NCBI GenBank assembly: GCA_900546385.1
Contig: URCT01000033.1
Span: 1 to 21,664 of the forward strand
Length of the DNA stretch: 21,664 nt
Direction of reading: 5' to 3'
From: an uncultured Eubacteriales bacterium
GTDB taxonomy: Bacteria; Bacillota; Clostridia; Oscillospirales; CAG-382
Position numbers and translations under genes: made by a program. Numbering within the stretch: position 1 is the stretch's first letter; every line of letters begins with the position of its first letter. Under the pieces are notes generated by a model. The model did not search any database. It had not been told where the DNA came from and worked only from the letters and a program-made list of their open reading frames with translations. Below, one piece after another: positions 20,776-21,664 of the stretch.

Positions 20776-21664
20776 ATGCAAATGAAAGAACGAATCTGGA
20801 AACTGCGCACCGATCTACATATGACAAGAGAACAATTTGCCGAGGAATTTGGCGTTTCGAAGCAAGCCGTTCAAAAATGGGAGACCGGCGCATCGTATCC
20901 GGAGCTTTCGAAGCTGATCGCCATTTCCAAACGCTTCGACATTTCGCTTGATGCTTTGGTTTTGGATCGCGATATGCGTGCCGTTGAGGACAGCCGCGGC
21001 AAAATAAAAATCATCCCCAACTACTTGAACATGGATAAGTGGGAACTGTATTCGTCTGCGATTCAGATTGAGTATCGTCAGGGCATGGAAGAAGGTCTTG
21101 ATATTGAAAAATACAAAGATGTTTTCATGGCCATTTCAAAGCTTTCTCTCGGAAAAATCAAAGAAGATTTCGGTAACGTAATCTATGAGATCGTGTCCGA
21201 AGCTCCCCAAAGAGAAGACTATCCCTACAACGAACCGTCTACGCTGGATGAGATCAAGGAGCTGCGGAAGCCGTATTCGCTTGAAAAGAAGTGCGATGAG
21301 AACCAATTGAAGAACAAGCTTACCGGCGCATGGTTCGGCAGAATCTGCGGCTGCCTGCTCGGCAAGAGCTTGGAAGGCATTCGTACCGAAGAACTCATAC
21401 CACTCTTGAAGGAAACTGATAACTATCCGATGCACAGATATGTCCTGAAGAGCGACATCGATAAGATCGATCCCGGCAAGTATGTGTTCGATTTGATCAA
21501 CAAGCCGTTTGCGGATACCGTAAGCTATATGCCTTGCGACGACGACACCAACTATACGGTGCTTGCACAGCGTATTATTGGCGATTACGGCAAAAATTTC
21601 ACGCCGTTAAACGTTATGCAGGCCTGGGTGCGTTATCAAGGAAAGGATTCCTATTGCACCGCCG
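20776..21664 (+). CDS. XRE-family HTH fused to ADP-ribosylglycohydrolase, 3' end cut by window edge
   Basis: Open from ATG 20776 to the end of the window (296 codons and one base), with AAGGAGG 8 nt upstream; a second ATG two codons later is less well spaced. Residues about 4-62 form an XRE/HTH_3 DNA-binding domain (KLRTDLHMTREQFAEEFGVS, KQAVQKWETGASYPELSKLI). Residues about 65-170 are a charged, mostly helical linker without a recognised family. From about 176 an ADP-ribosylglycohydrolase (DraG/ARH-like) domain begins: LKNKLTGAWFGRICGCLLGK and SLEGI, then MPCDDDTNYTVLAQRII with Asp255-257 and Thr258 matching the metal-binding DDT motif. The family removes ADP-ribose from proteins or cleaves small ADP-ribose or nucleoside-like molecules. 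The fusion suggests a transcription regulator whose effector is an ADP-ribosyl or N-glycoside compound, probably self-regulating through the two operators upstream (inference). The second metal-binding motif lies beyond the window. Confidence 0.82.
   Translation, partial: MQMKERIWKLRTDLHMTREQFAEEFGVSKQAVQKWETGASYPELSKLIAISKRFDISLDALVLDRDMRAVEDSRGKIKIIPNYLNMDKWELYSSAIQIEYRQGMEEGLDIEKYKDVFMAISKLSLGKIKEDFGNVIYEIVSEAPQREDYPYNEPSTLDEIKELRKPYSLEKKCDENQLKNKLTGAWFGRICGCLLGKSLEGIRTEELIPLLKETDNYPMHRYVLKSDIDKIDPGKYVFDLINKPFADTVSYMPCDDDTNYTVLAQRIIGDYGKNFTPLNVMQAWVRYQGKDSYCTA

Overview
This window most likely comes from a spore-forming Bacillota genome (Clostridia, probably an Oscillospirales-type gut or rumen bacterium). 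The lineage is inferred from roughly even base composition, strong AGGAGG-type ribosome binding sites, canonical TTGACA-17-TATNNT promoters, a SpoIID/LytB-family gene, and MalF/MalG-type carbohydrate permeases with no ATPase beside them. No rRNA, tRNA, CRISPR array, transposase or integrase is visible.

Layout. (1) 1-1783, + strand: 3' part of an ABC-F translation-factor ATPase, cut by the window edge. (2) 1784-2361: AT-rich intergenic region with a strong promoter (2190-2218) whose -35 overlaps an inverted repeat. (3) 2362-14745, + strand: a seven-gene operon. It holds a very large secreted solute-binding protein with duplicated carbohydrate-binding-like modules, a CUT1 permease pair, a membrane protein combining a beta-propeller, TPR-like helices and a Yip1 domain, a secreted DUF5696 protein, and a second CUT1 permease pair. 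It ends at a 14-bp hairpin (14752-14789). (4) 14811-17576, + strand: an intracellular GH106/GH42-like glycoside hydrolase and a formyltransferase with an intact Asn/His/Asp active site. (5) A perfect 17-bp two-way terminator (17577-17637). (6) 20380-17683, - strand: an operon of a hypothetical signal-anchored protein, a 51-residue membrane peptide translated from TTG, a SpoIID/LytB-like protein and a DUF1643 protein. (7) 20381-20775: a divergent control region with two tandem copies, exactly 123 bp apart, of an operator-plus-promoter module. (8) 20776 to the window end, + strand: an XRE-type DNA-binding domain fused to an ADP-ribosylglycohydrolase domain, cut by the window edge.

How the genes may work together (inference): the main operon looks like a glycan capture and import machine. 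The solute-binding protein lacks a lipobox and carries its own glycan-binding-like modules. The DUF5696 protein would process the glycan outside the cell, the propeller/TPR/Yip1 protein could be a membrane scaffold or sensor, and two permease pairs would import oligosaccharides using a shared ATPase encoded elsewhere. The GH106-like enzyme, which has no signal peptide, would then act in the cytoplasm. The most unusual parts are this operon and the autonomous-looking control region of the XRE-ADP-ribosylglycohydrolase fusion.
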